A stretch of 32,302 nt of DNA from Syntrophaceae bacterium (GTDB lineage: Bacteria > Desulfobacterota > BSN033 > UBA1163), in assembly GCA_013388645.1 (NCBI GenBank), contig JACAEV010000170.1, forward strand, positions 1 to 32,302, given 5' to 3'. Position 1 is the first letter of the stretch, and every line of letters starts with the position of its first letter. The notes under the pieces are model-generated. The model was given only the letters and a program-made list of their open reading frames with translations. It ran no database searches and was not told the DNA's origin. The translations under genes and the position numbers were made by a program. Shown here piece after piece: positions 24,828-31,986 of the stretch.

Positions 24828-25556
24828 AAAGGGGACAGGCTACTTTTTTCGATTTAAGGTTTCAGCGATGCCAAGAATTTCAAGAGGTCTAATAGACGGG
24901 TCTGTGTACCATGTCATTAACCGTGGAAATGGCAGGCAGGTGATTTTCCACAAAGATAAAGATTATCAAGCTTTTATCGGTATAATGGAAGAGGCAAAGG
25001 TCAATTATTCTGTAAAGGTCTATGCATATTGTTTAATGCCGAATCATTTCCATATGGTTTTAATGCCTGAAGAGGCAACGCATTTAAGTAAAATGATGCA
25101 ATGGTTAATGACAAGTCATGTTCGTCGTTATCATCGACATTATGGAACCAGTGGTCATATATGGCAAGGACGTTATAAAAGTTTTCTGATCCAAATGGAC
25201 AACCATTTATTGGAGGTTCTTAGGTACGTCGAAAGCAATCCGTTGAGGGCAGGACTGGTTAATTCAGCAAAGGACTGGCCATGGTCTTCTTATCACGAAT
25301 TATCCGGTAAAAGGCAACGCTTATGGATTGACGAAATTCCTATAGAATTGCCCAGGAATTGGGGTGAATATGTGAATGAACCAATGAAAAAAAATGAGTT
25401 AGATAAACTGCGTCAAAGTGTAAATCGTCAGTCTCCCTATGGAAGCCCATCTTGGCAGATTCAAATGACTAAAGAACTTGGATTAGAATCCACGATGAGG
25501 CCACGGGGAAGACCAGCGAAAATGGGTGAAATGAAAAAGTAGCCTGTCCCCTTTTT
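24826..25556 (+). mobile_element. REP-associated transposase element bounded by perfect 23-bp inverted repeats
   Basis: The left repeat (24826-24848, A5 GGGGACAGGCTAC T5) and the right repeat (25534-25556) are exact complements. They enclose one transposase gene, giving a 731-bp unit. The left end lies in the stop codon of the WbpBD gene and the right end encodes the last residues and stop of the transposase. No target-site duplication is apparent, as expected for single-strand HUH enzymes. Confidence 0.75.
24868..25542 (+). CDS. REP-associated tyrosine transposase (Y1_Tnp/TnpA_REP, RAYT)
   Basis: This is 224 residues. It is an HUH-type single-strand DNA transposase that cuts with a tyrosine. 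The N-terminus GSVYHVINRGNGRQVIF is diagnostic, and YAYCLMPNHFHMVL holds the metal-binding His60-x-His62. GHIWQGRYKS (96-105) and LRYVESNPLRAGLV contain the catalytic Tyr120; WPWSSYHEL follows. The C-terminal stretch LGLESTMRPRGRPAK is a typical RAYT tail. All catalytic residues are present, so it may be active. AAGGT lies 7 bp before the ATG. The last codons (MKK plus stop) lie in the right inverted repeat. It sits in the glycan operon in the same direction, so it may be read from the operon promoter, and it should not break transcription. Confidence 0.92.
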   Translation: MPRISRGLIDGSVYHVINRGNGRQVIFHKDKDYQAFIGIMEEAKVNYSVKVYAYCLMPNHFHMVLMPEEATHLSKMMQWLMTSHVRRYHRHYGTSGHIWQGRYKSFLIQMDNHLLEVLRYVESNPLRAGLVNSAKDWPWSSYHELSGKRQRLWIDEIPIELPRNWGEYVNEPMKKNELDKLRQSVNRQSPYGSPSWQIQMTKELGLESTMRPRGRPAKMGEMKK

Positions 25557-25570
25557 CTGGAGATGAAGAA

Positions 25571-26734
25571 ATGAAGATTATAACGATCGTCGGCGCAAGG
25601 CCACAGTTTATTAAAGCGGCAGCAGTTCATCGTGCTATTGAGCAACATCATCGAAGAGGTCCTTCTTTGAGGGAGTCCCATTATAAAAAAAGGCTTCGAG
25701 AGATCTGGGTTCATACGGGTCAACATTATGATATTTTGATGGACAAGGTTTTTTTTGATGAACTTCAACTTCCTAAGCCTGCTTATCACCTGGGAGTTGG
25801 ATCCGGTTCTCATGGCAAGCAGACGGGGCTGATGCTTGAGCGGATCGAGGTTGTCCTGGAAAAGGAAAAACCTGAAGCAGTGATCGTTTATGGAGATACG
25901 AATTCTACTCTGGCAGGGGCCTTGGCGGCAGCGAAACGCCATATCCCCGTTGCCCATATCGAGGCAGGGTTGAGGAGCCATAATCGGAACATGCCAGAAG
26001 AATTAAATCGCATCGTGACCGATCATCTCTCGACGTTTCTATTCTGCCCTACGGACTTAGCCGTTCGAAATTTGTCAAATGAAGGAATCCGGGAGAGTCG
26101 GAGCAAGATTGTCAGAAATGTCGGCGATGTGATGTATGATTCGATTCTTTACTATTCCAAAATGGCAGAGGAGAAAAGTACGGTTATTAAAGATTTGAAT
26201 CTTTATTTTTCAACTCCGAATTCCGAACTCCGAACTCCGAACTATTATTTAGCCACTCTCCACCGAGCTGAAAATACGGACGATCCCCAAAGGCTAAAAT
26301 CTATCCTGAGAGCTCTGGACGAGATCGGCAGAAATCATCCCGTCGTCCTTCCCCTCCATCCCCGAACGAGGAAAAGGATGGAGGTCCATTTTCTTTTTTC
26401 CAGATTCGTCAATATTAAATTTATTGAACCGGTCTCCTATCTCGACATGCTCGCGCTGGAAAAGAATGCCAGGGCTATCCTGACAGATTCAGGAGGGGTC
26501 CAGAAGGAAGCCTATTGGTTCAACATCCCTTGTTTAACGCTGAGGGAAGAAACAGAGTGGGTCGAAACAATCAAAAGTGGTTGGAATCAATTGGTAGGGA
26601 TAGAGAGGAAAAAGATTGTTCAAGCGGTCCATGATTTGGAGAAGAAGAGACCTTTCAAAAGGGGAGGAATGATCTTTGGAGAGGGCAGGGCGAGCGAAAA
26701 AATCGTTCGGATATTGTTAGAGTGGTTTCGTTAG
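25571..26734 (+). CDS. wecB: UDP-GlcNAc 2-epimerase family (WecB/WbpI-like)
   Basis: This is 387 residues. The GT-B-fold epimerase motifs are GARPQFIKAAA (8-18), HTGQHYDILMDKVFF, VYGDTNSTLAGALAA with Asp109, HIEAGLRSHNRNMPEELNR with Glu131, HRAENTD, HPRTRKRM (His263, Arg265) and LTDSGGVQKEAYW. The family inverts C2 of UDP-GlcNAc or UDP-GlcNAc3NAcA. With WbpBD and an aminotransferase in the operon, the WbpI reaction (to UDP-ManNAc3NAcA) is the likely one. It is about 25-30 residues longer than usual because of a basic insert at about 26-43 and a repeat-encoded insert at 215-224, both in places expected to be loops. GGAG lies 8 bp before the ATG. It follows the transposon by 14 bp. Confidence 0.87.
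   Translation: MKIITIVGARPQFIKAAAVHRAIEQHHRRGPSLRESHYKKRLREIWVHTGQHYDILMDKVFFDELQLPKPAYHLGVGSGSHGKQTGLMLERIEVVLEKEKPEAVIVYGDTNSTLAGALAAAKRHIPVAHIEAGLRSHNRNMPEELNRIVTDHLSTFLFCPTDLAVRNLSNEGIRESRSKIVRNVGDVMYDSILYYSKMAEEKSTVIKDLNLYFSTPNSELRTPNYYLATLHRAENTDDPQRLKSILRALDEIGRNHPVVLPLHPRTRKRMEVHFLFSRFVNIKFIEPVSYLDMLALEKNARAILTDSGGVQKEAYWFNIPCLTLREETEWVETIKSGWNQLVGIERKKIVQAVHDLEKKRPFKRGGMIFGEGRASEKIVRILLEWFR
26212..26242 (+). repeat. Heptanucleotide tandem repeat within the epimerase coding sequence
   Basis: Four 7-bp units (AACTCCG, AATTCCG, AACTCCG, AACTCCG) plus a partial unit are read in frame as TPNSELRTPN. This peptide interrupts the stretch before YYLATLHRAEN and is absent from the family as I know it. 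Confidence 0.65.
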
Positions 26735-26735
26735 A

Positions 26736-28292
26736 ATGATGAAAACCTTCTCAACATTCATACCCAAAAGAGAATCTGAAATGAAGAAGCGAAGGACTTG
26801 GCAGCCCCTCTTGCTGATCATGGCTTTAGCTTTGGGCTTAAGGATTTTCCTCGTCCTCTATCCTGAAGTCATTCATAACGACGGCATCGAATATATTCGT
26901 TATGCGAAAGAGGTTCTAACAGGGAATTGGACAGCAGGGAAGGCGAATCCCGGTTACCCTGTCCTCATTGCCCTGGTCTATTCCTTGGTGGGAAATTATG
27001 AACTGGCCGGCATCTGGATTTCTGTGATTTTCGGGGTCCTTCTCATCCTCCCTGTTTTTTACTTAGGGAAAACGATATTTAATGAGAGGGTCGGAATCAT
27101 TTCGAGCCTTGTGGTGGCTGTCCATCCCATCCTTTACTCATCCTCTGGTTCCGTTTTGACCGAATCGACCTACCATTTCTTTATGGCGACCTCCGTCCTT
27201 TTCGGTTGGTATGCCTTCCATAAAGGGAGGTGGGTTCATGCCTTGCTCTTTAGCCTTTTTGCCTCCCTGGCTTTTCTCACTCGACCCGAGGCGATTGGGT
27301 TTCTCCTCATCTTCAGTGTTTGGGTATTTTTTTTCAATCCGCCTGGAGGAAAAAGATCGATTTCAGGAAGAATCTGGATGATCCTGATAGCGACCCTGGC
27401 GTTTCTTATTTTTTCCTCTCCCTTTTTGATACAAATTCGAAAAGAGACAGGGAAATGGTCCATCTCAAAAAAGGTAGATGTGTCCATCGGGTCATTTTCG
27501 AAAATGGGTGAGCTTCCCTCCATCGATGAAATACGTCCATGGAGAAAAGGAGTTCCGTTGCTCTCCCTGGTCAAAGATCCTCTTTCCCTATTGGTTAAAA
27601 TGGGAACGGGGCTTTCAAAGTCCTTCTATCGTTTTCAACAGGGGTTTCACCCCCTTCTTTGTTTTTTTGCTGTGATCGGATGGATTGGGATCATTCGAAA
27701 TCGATCTCGCACCTCTCTGAAGGCAAATCTTTACATCCTGACTCACCACTTTTTCTACTTTGCTCTTGTCTTCTCAATCCTAATCGCCACACGACGATAT
27801 ACCTCGCAAATGATTGCGATCTCCATCCCCTGGGCGGCGTTTGGATTGGAGGTGGCCCTTGAATGGATTCTGCAGCGATGGAAGCTTGTTGAAAATAAAG
27901 GAAAGGTGGCAACCCTCTCAGTTGCCCTCCTCTTGCTCATCCTTTTCATCCAGGGGAGGGTGATCCATTCTCGGGAGCACCGTGAAATTCAAAGAGAAGC
28001 AGGTCTGTGGATGAAAGATCATCTTCCCAGAGGCGTTTACATCATGAGTCGATTGCCTCAGGAAGCTTTTTATGCTGATTTATCCTGGACCGGAATCCCT
28101 AAAAAAGGTTACGAGGAGATTTTACAGATAGCCCGGTCAAAAGGCGTCGGGTATCTTGTCTTAGATGAAAATACTGAAGAGCGGTCCCCTGGCTTTTGGG
28201 GAGAATTTAAAAAAGAAGATTTGATTCTTTTAAAGACTTGGGATAAGGAGAATCAAAAAATAGTTGTTTATGAAATTATCTATCCAAAATAA
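26736..28292 (+). CDS. GT39-family (ArnT/PMT-like) polytopic glycosyltransferase
   Basis: This is 518 residues with about ten membrane segments in the first 420 residues and a soluble C-terminal region (about 425-518). The first external loop reads VIHNDGIEYIRYAKEV, where Asp49 occupies the place of the catalytic acidic residue of PMT/ArnT enzymes. NPGYPVLIALVY and LTESTYHFFMATSVLFGW are typical of the family, as is the FLTRPEAIGF loop. Such enzymes use a polyprenyl-phosphate sugar to glycosylate a periplasmic target such as lipid A or an O-chain. Two ATG codons at 26736/26739 lack a ribosome site; an ATG at 26781 (MKKRRTW) is an equally reasonable start. It is the last gene of the operon and converges on cysN with a 43-bp gap lacking an obvious terminator. 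Confidence 0.82.
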   Translation: MMKTFSTFIPKRESEMKKRRTWQPLLLIMALALGLRIFLVLYPEVIHNDGIEYIRYAKEVLTGNWTAGKANPGYPVLIALVYSLVGNYELAGIWISVIFGVLLILPVFYLGKTIFNERVGIISSLVVAVHPILYSSSGSVLTESTYHFFMATSVLFGWYAFHKGRWVHALLFSLFASLAFLTRPEAIGFLLIFSVWVFFFNPPGGKRSISGRIWMILIATLAFLIFSSPFLIQIRKETGKWSISKKVDVSIGSFSKMGELPSIDEIRPWRKGVPLLSLVKDPLSLLVKMGTGLSKSFYRFQQGFHPLLCFFAVIGWIGIIRNRSRTSLKANLYILTHHFFYFALVFSILIATRRYTSQMIAISIPWAAFGLEVALEWILQRWKLVENKGKVATLSVALLLLILFIQGRVIHSREHREIQREAGLWMKDHLPRGVYIMSRLPQEAFYADLSWTGIPKKGYEEILQIARSKGVGYLVLDENTEERSPGFWGEFKKEDLILLKTWDKENQKIVVYEIIYPK

Positions 28293-28335
28293 ATCTTAAA
28301 CTGACCCACCCAAAGCAAAGAAGATCCTAAAAGGT

Positions 28336-29565
28336 TTACAGAATAATTCCCCCTGCAGCGGGTCTTCCCTCTTTTTCTAACACAAATCTTCCCATTTCAG
28401 GAATCTCGTTAAACGGATCGACCGCCACCTTTTCATCAAGTTGAAGTAAAACGTCGGCCACCTCTGCGCCCTTGATGGAAGAGGCGTCTTCCTCTGTTAA
28501 TTCCATCGATGCGGGATCGAATTTCCGATTGATCTTATCGATTCGACAGGGGACCTCCTGAGTGACACACCTGAATAGAAGGGCTTCTCCAACTCGATAA
28601 CCCGTCGGGTCCAACCAAAATATATTCGCTTTGATCTGATCAGAGATCCAAGAAGAGAGATCCGCCGTCAAGATTTGCCCCCTCTTGACCCGGTGCCTTC
28701 CCTTTAAACGAATCCCGATGGATTCTTCGAAATGAGCGATGGATACATCCTTCTCCAAGAACTTTTTAATTTCCTTAACTTCTACTTTCTTCTTTTCGGG
28801 TAAAAGATAAACACTCTGACCCTTCTTGAGTTCCCCCGCTTCAATTCTTCCGACAATGGTTTTCTTTCCATCAATCGTATAGATATCCTGAATGGGAAAT
28901 CTCAACGGTTTTTCTTCGATCTTCAGCGGTTCGAAGGTATCCAATGCCTGCAATACGGTCGGTCCATCAAACCAGGATATTTTTTCTGAGGGTTTAGCAA
29001 CGTTGTCTCCATGGATGGCTGAGATGGGGAGAATAAAAGTGGGATGGACATTTAATTGATTCAAAAAATCGATGACCTCTCCCTTCAACGATAAGAATTT
29101 ATCCTGAGAATAATGGACCAAGTCTATCTTATTTAATAACACGCAGACCTGCTTGAACCCCAGCATGCCTAAAATATAGGCATGACGCCTGGTCTGATCT
29201 CGAATTCCCTCGAAGGCGTCGATGATCAGTAGGGCTGCCTCCGCTTGGCTGGAGCCTGTAATCATGTTTTTCAAAAATTCTTTGTGCCCGGGGGCATCGA
29301 TGATGACGTATCTCCTTTTTGGTGTTTTGAAAAAGGTTTGGGTCGTGTCGATGGTGATGCCTCTTGATCGTTCCTCTTCAAAGCAATCCATGACAAAGGC
29401 AAATTCGAGGTTTCTCCCGAGCGTTTCAGAGCTATGCTGAATCTCAGAAAATTTATCCGGGGGCAGACAACCGGTATCATAAAGAAGCCTTCCGATCAGG
29501 GTGCTTTTTCCGTGGTCGACGTGTCCGACGATCACGATCGGGAGAGCCCGTTCTTCCATCAACAT
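28336..29565 (-). CDS. cysN: Sulfate adenylyltransferase subunit 1, GTPase (CysN)
   Basis: This is 409 residues from the ATG at 29565, chosen because AAGGAGGA lies 7 bp upstream; an open frame running further upstream consists of repeat DNA. The EF-Tu-like G domain has GHVDHGKST (14-22), a DAPGHKEF G3 block and NKID. The switch region RGITIDTTQTFF and the CLPPDKF stretch are diagnostic of CysN. Two beta-barrel domains follow, ending in FNEIPEMGRFVL. CysN hydrolyses GTP to drive APS formation by CysD in the cytoplasm. It is shorter than the E. coli protein (about 475 residues) and lacks a fused APS kinase. It lies downstream of cysD, separated by a repeat-filled gap. Confidence 0.95.
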   Translation of the reverse strand: MLMEERALPIVIVGHVDHGKSTLIGRLLYDTGCLPPDKFSEIQHSSETLGRNLEFAFVMDCFEEERSRGITIDTTQTFFKTPKRRYVIIDAPGHKEFLKNMITGSSQAEAALLIIDAFEGIRDQTRRHAYILGMLGFKQVCVLLNKIDLVHYSQDKFLSLKGEVIDFLNQLNVHPTFILPISAIHGDNVAKPSEKISWFDGPTVLQALDTFEPLKIEEKPLRFPIQDIYTIDGKKTIVGRIEAGELKKGQSVYLLPEKKKVEVKEIKKFLEKDVSIAHFEESIGIRLKGRHRVKRGQILTADLSSWISDQIKANIFWLDPTGYRVGEALLFRCVTQEVPCRIDKINRKFDPASMELTEEDASSIKGAEVADVLLQLDEKVAVDPFNEIPEMGRFVLEKEGRPAAGGIIL

Positions 29566-29590
29566 GAGAGATTCCTCCTTATAGAAATTT

Positions 29591-29689
29591 GGAATACTGG
29601 AATATTGGAATACTGGAATACTGGACAAATCCTACTTCCAAGCTTTCCCCCATCAAATTATTCCATGATTCCACTATTCCATCATCCCA
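29591..29689. repeat. Eight-bp tandem repeats in inverted arrangement between cysD and cysN
   Basis: Four GGAATACT-type units in exact 8-bp phase (29591-29622; the second is GGAATATT) are followed after about 37 bp by three ATTCCANN units (29660-29683) plus a degenerate one. The second array is the reverse complement type of the first, so the whole can fold into a phased stem, as with the CGAAT palindrome at 7918. Confidence 0.6.
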
Positions 29690-29700
29690 ATTTTTCCGTT

Positions 29701-30504
29701 TTACATATATCCCAATGCCCTCAGTTTTTGCATGGTGTAGATATTCTCTTTGTCCTGGGCGCGGCCTGACCTTTCCGAGGTTTTCGAAATCCGAATTTCC
29801 TCTACAATCTCATCAATGGTCTGAGCTTCCGAATCGATAGGAGAGCAGCAGGGAAGGCATCCAATACTTCTAAATCGTTTCCCATTCTTGCTAAAATAGA
29901 GTGGGACAACAGGGAGTCCTTCCCGTTTCACATAATTCCAGATATCAAATTCCGTAAAATGAAGGATGGGATGAATCCGAAAGTGTTCTTCCTCCTCCAC
30001 GGTCGATTGGTATTGATCCCACAATTCAGCCGGCTGGTTTTCGTAATCCCATTTGAATTGGGAATCCCTGGGTGAAAAATATCTCTCCTTCGCACGAATT
30101 CCGTGTTCATCTCTGCGGATCCCTAAAAGGATGGCTTTCAAATGGTACTTTTTAATGACCATCTTCAGGGCATTGGTTTTTAATTCATTACAACAATCTA
30201 ATTTACTTCCGGAACCGGGTCCCATGCCTTCTTTTAATTTTTCTTCGTTTCTCCCGATCAATAAATTGAGATGCCATTCTTTTGCACGTGCATCTCTGAA
30301 TTGATACATCTCTGGGAATTTATAGCTCGTATCGATATGGATGATCGGGAAGGGAATATGGCCGAAAAAGGCCTTCCGACAGAGCCAGAGTAAAGTGGTG
30401 GAGTCTTTCCCGACCGACCAGAGCATGGCAATATCTTTGAATTGATAATACGCTTCACGAATGATATAGATACTTTTATTTTCCAATCTGGTGAGATGAT
30501 CCAT
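29701..30504 (-). CDS. cysD: Sulfate adenylyltransferase subunit 2 (CysD)
   Basis: This is 267 residues, in the range of the shorter CysD proteins. The PP-loop SVGKDST (30-36) binds ATP; IHIDTSYKFPEMYQFRD, DCCNELKTNALK and LLGIRRDEHGIRAKERYFSPR are conserved PAPS-reductase-like family motifs. LHFTEFDIWNYV and RFRSIGCLPCCSPI close the active site. With CysN it makes adenosine 5'-phosphosulfate from ATP and sulfate. AGGAGACC lies 5 bp before the ATG, and it starts 14 bp after the phosphodiesterase gene. No cysC or cysH is in view, so the next step must be encoded elsewhere. Confidence 0.95.
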   Translation of the reverse strand: MDHLTRLENKSIYIIREAYYQFKDIAMLWSVGKDSTTLLWLCRKAFFGHIPFPIIHIDTSYKFPEMYQFRDARAKEWHLNLLIGRNEEKLKEGMGPGSGSKLDCCNELKTNALKMVIKKYHLKAILLGIRRDEHGIRAKERYFSPRDSQFKWDYENQPAELWDQYQSTVEEEEHFRIHPILHFTEFDIWNYVKREGLPVVPLYFSKNGKRFRSIGCLPCCSPIDSEAQTIDEIVEEIRISKTSERSGRAQDKENIYTMQKLRALGYM

Positions 30505-30518
30505 AAAGTGGTCTCCTG

Positions 30519-31874
30519 CTAAGAATAATATTGAAGGATATACTCCGTTAAATTCTCGACCGATGGCTTTTTAGAAAATCGAATCGTTTCCGGAAGAATG
30601 CAAAAAGCATCACCCCAAGTATGCATCCCCTTAAAGATGTTATCGCCGAAAATTTGCTTTTTTTCTAAACTTCCCTTTAAATCATAGCCCTCCTTGGGAA
30701 GGCAGATTAAATCCGGAGCCAGATGGGTGTGAGGCCCATGATAAATCTCCTCTTTTTCGTAAATTTGATCAATGACCTCGTCGCCGTTATCTCCCCTCAG
30801 CCCTCTCAAACTCATCTTTAATTCTTCCAATAAAGCAGCCCTTTCTTCTTTTTTCACCGTTCCCCCCGGAAAAGCCTCCTTTGAGTGGATATAAATTCGG
30901 CAAGGGTCTAAATTGAATGCTCTGGTTTCATTTTCGATCCTTTCATAAAAATTCCCTTCACTCTTTAAGAGCAGAAACCCTTTTTCCTCTAAAAACTTAT
31001 TGATATAGACCTCTTTTTGAACGGGGGCAAACCCATGGTCAGAGAGGATCATCAGGAATCCTTTGTCCGAAGATATTTCAAGAAATTGTTCGTATAGATA
31101 TTTTATAAATTTATCCAATTCGATATAGAAGCGGATGAACGACTCATGATAAGGATTCTTATCATCGTTGGATGCATCAAAGAAGAAATGGTGAAGGCGG
31201 TCTGTCTCTGTGATGCAGGCGAAAAAAAGGTCCCAAGACTCTTCTCCGAAAAAGTGAGAGATGGCTTTTTTGCGGATATCAAAACATTCGAATAGGCTTT
31301 TCATAAAAGCTGCTTTATCTTCTTTGGCTTTTTCCGCTTCCACATCAATAAGATAATCAATGGACTGGAGATAGGCATAAGCCGATTCAGGAAAGGTGGC
31401 TTTTTTTAAATCAATGGCTACAAAACCAGAAACCAATATTCCATTCATCGGTAATGCAGGATAGGTATGGGGGACATTGAGAACAATGGATCGATAGGGA
31501 TGACTCATTTTATGTTGGTACTTTTGAAACAGGGTGGAGGTCCTTTCATTTGTTTTAGCTAATATTTCCCAAAAGGTGGGTGCTTTGACGTCCTTTGAAT
31601 TGGGGAAATATAAAGAATAACTTTGAGGTCTTAGATCCGTAAATCCAAAGATCCCATGTTCGCCGGGATTGACTCCAGTGTTAAACGATGTCCAGGAAAC
31701 CGACGAAATATCAGGAATGGAGGCGTTCGTCTGATGAAGCGTTAGCCCTTGGCTCAGGATCTCTTTCAAGTTTGGCATCACGTCCTTTTGCAGGTAGGTG
31801 TTCAATAGGGAATAGGGGACTCCATCGATACCAATGATCAAAGCCTTTTTCGTTTTTCTCTTAAATAACTTCAT
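30519..31874 (-). CDS. Alkaline-phosphatase-superfamily phosphodiesterase (type I PDE/NPP-like)
   Basis: This is 451 residues. The N-terminus ALIIGIDGVPYSLLN has the first metal Asp (17). PDISSVSWTSFNTGVNPGEHGIFGFTD carries the Thr/Ser nucleophile region and the N-P-G-x-H-G-I-f signature. CITETDRLHHFFFD, LMILSDHGFAP and GMHTWGDAF provide the remaining metal ligands. No signal peptide is seen (KLFKRKTKK start), so it is probably cytoplasmic. The family cleaves phosphodiester or pyrophosphate bonds. Preceding cysD and cysN in one minus-strand operon, it could act on APS/PAPS-derived nucleotides or nucleotide sugars, but that is inference. AAAGGGG lies 4 bp before the ATG. A promoter is not clear. 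Confidence 0.83.
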   Translation of the reverse strand: MKLFKRKTKKALIIGIDGVPYSLLNTYLQKDVMPNLKEILSQGLTLHQTNASIPDISSVSWTSFNTGVNPGEHGIFGFTDLRPQSYSLYFPNSKDVKAPTFWEILAKTNERTSTLFQKYQHKMSHPYRSIVLNVPHTYPALPMNGILVSGFVAIDLKKATFPESAYAYLQSIDYLIDVEAEKAKEDKAAFMKSLFECFDIRKKAISHFFGEESWDLFFACITETDRLHHFFFDASNDDKNPYHESFIRFYIELDKFIKYLYEQFLEISSDKGFLMILSDHGFAPVQKEVYINKFLEEKGFLLLKSEGNFYERIENETRAFNLDPCRIYIHSKEAFPGGTVKKEERAALLEELKMSLRGLRGDNGDEVIDQIYEKEEIYHGPHTHLAPDLICLPKEGYDLKGSLEKKQIFGDNIFKGMHTWGDAFCILPETIRFSKKPSVENLTEYILQYYS

Positions 31875-31946
31875 CGAACCCCTTTCCCGGATATTACCAT
31901 TCTATAGATCCTTTGCATAATTGAGCAGACATTTCCACTTTTCTTT

Positions 31947-31967
31947 CCCCTCTTAGTCAAAGAGGGG
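31947..31967. repeat. Perfect 8-bp hairpin in the gap between the phosphodiesterase and DUF559 genes
   Basis: CCCCTCTT (31947-31954) and AAGAGGGG (31960-31967) are exact complements around AGTCA. The surroundings (GGGGTCAGGGGAG) match the pyrimidine/purine repeat seen at 14622. There is no T-tract in the minus direction, so it is more likely an intergenic repeat than a terminator. Confidence 0.5.
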
Positions 31968-31986
31968 TCAGGGGAGATTTTATAAA

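Noticed and set aside
28293-28335. Terminator expected between the convergent GT39 and cysN genes
   Set aside because: No hairpin with a T-tract on either strand can be seen in the 43 bp.
29566-29628. N-terminal extension of CysN
   Set aside because: It is translated octamer repeat DNA, while AAGGAGGA directly precedes ATG 29565 and the family start.
31947-31967. Intrinsic terminator for the DUF559 gene
   Set aside because: The stem is perfect but no T-run follows in the minus direction, and it resembles the repeat inside the GT4 gene.
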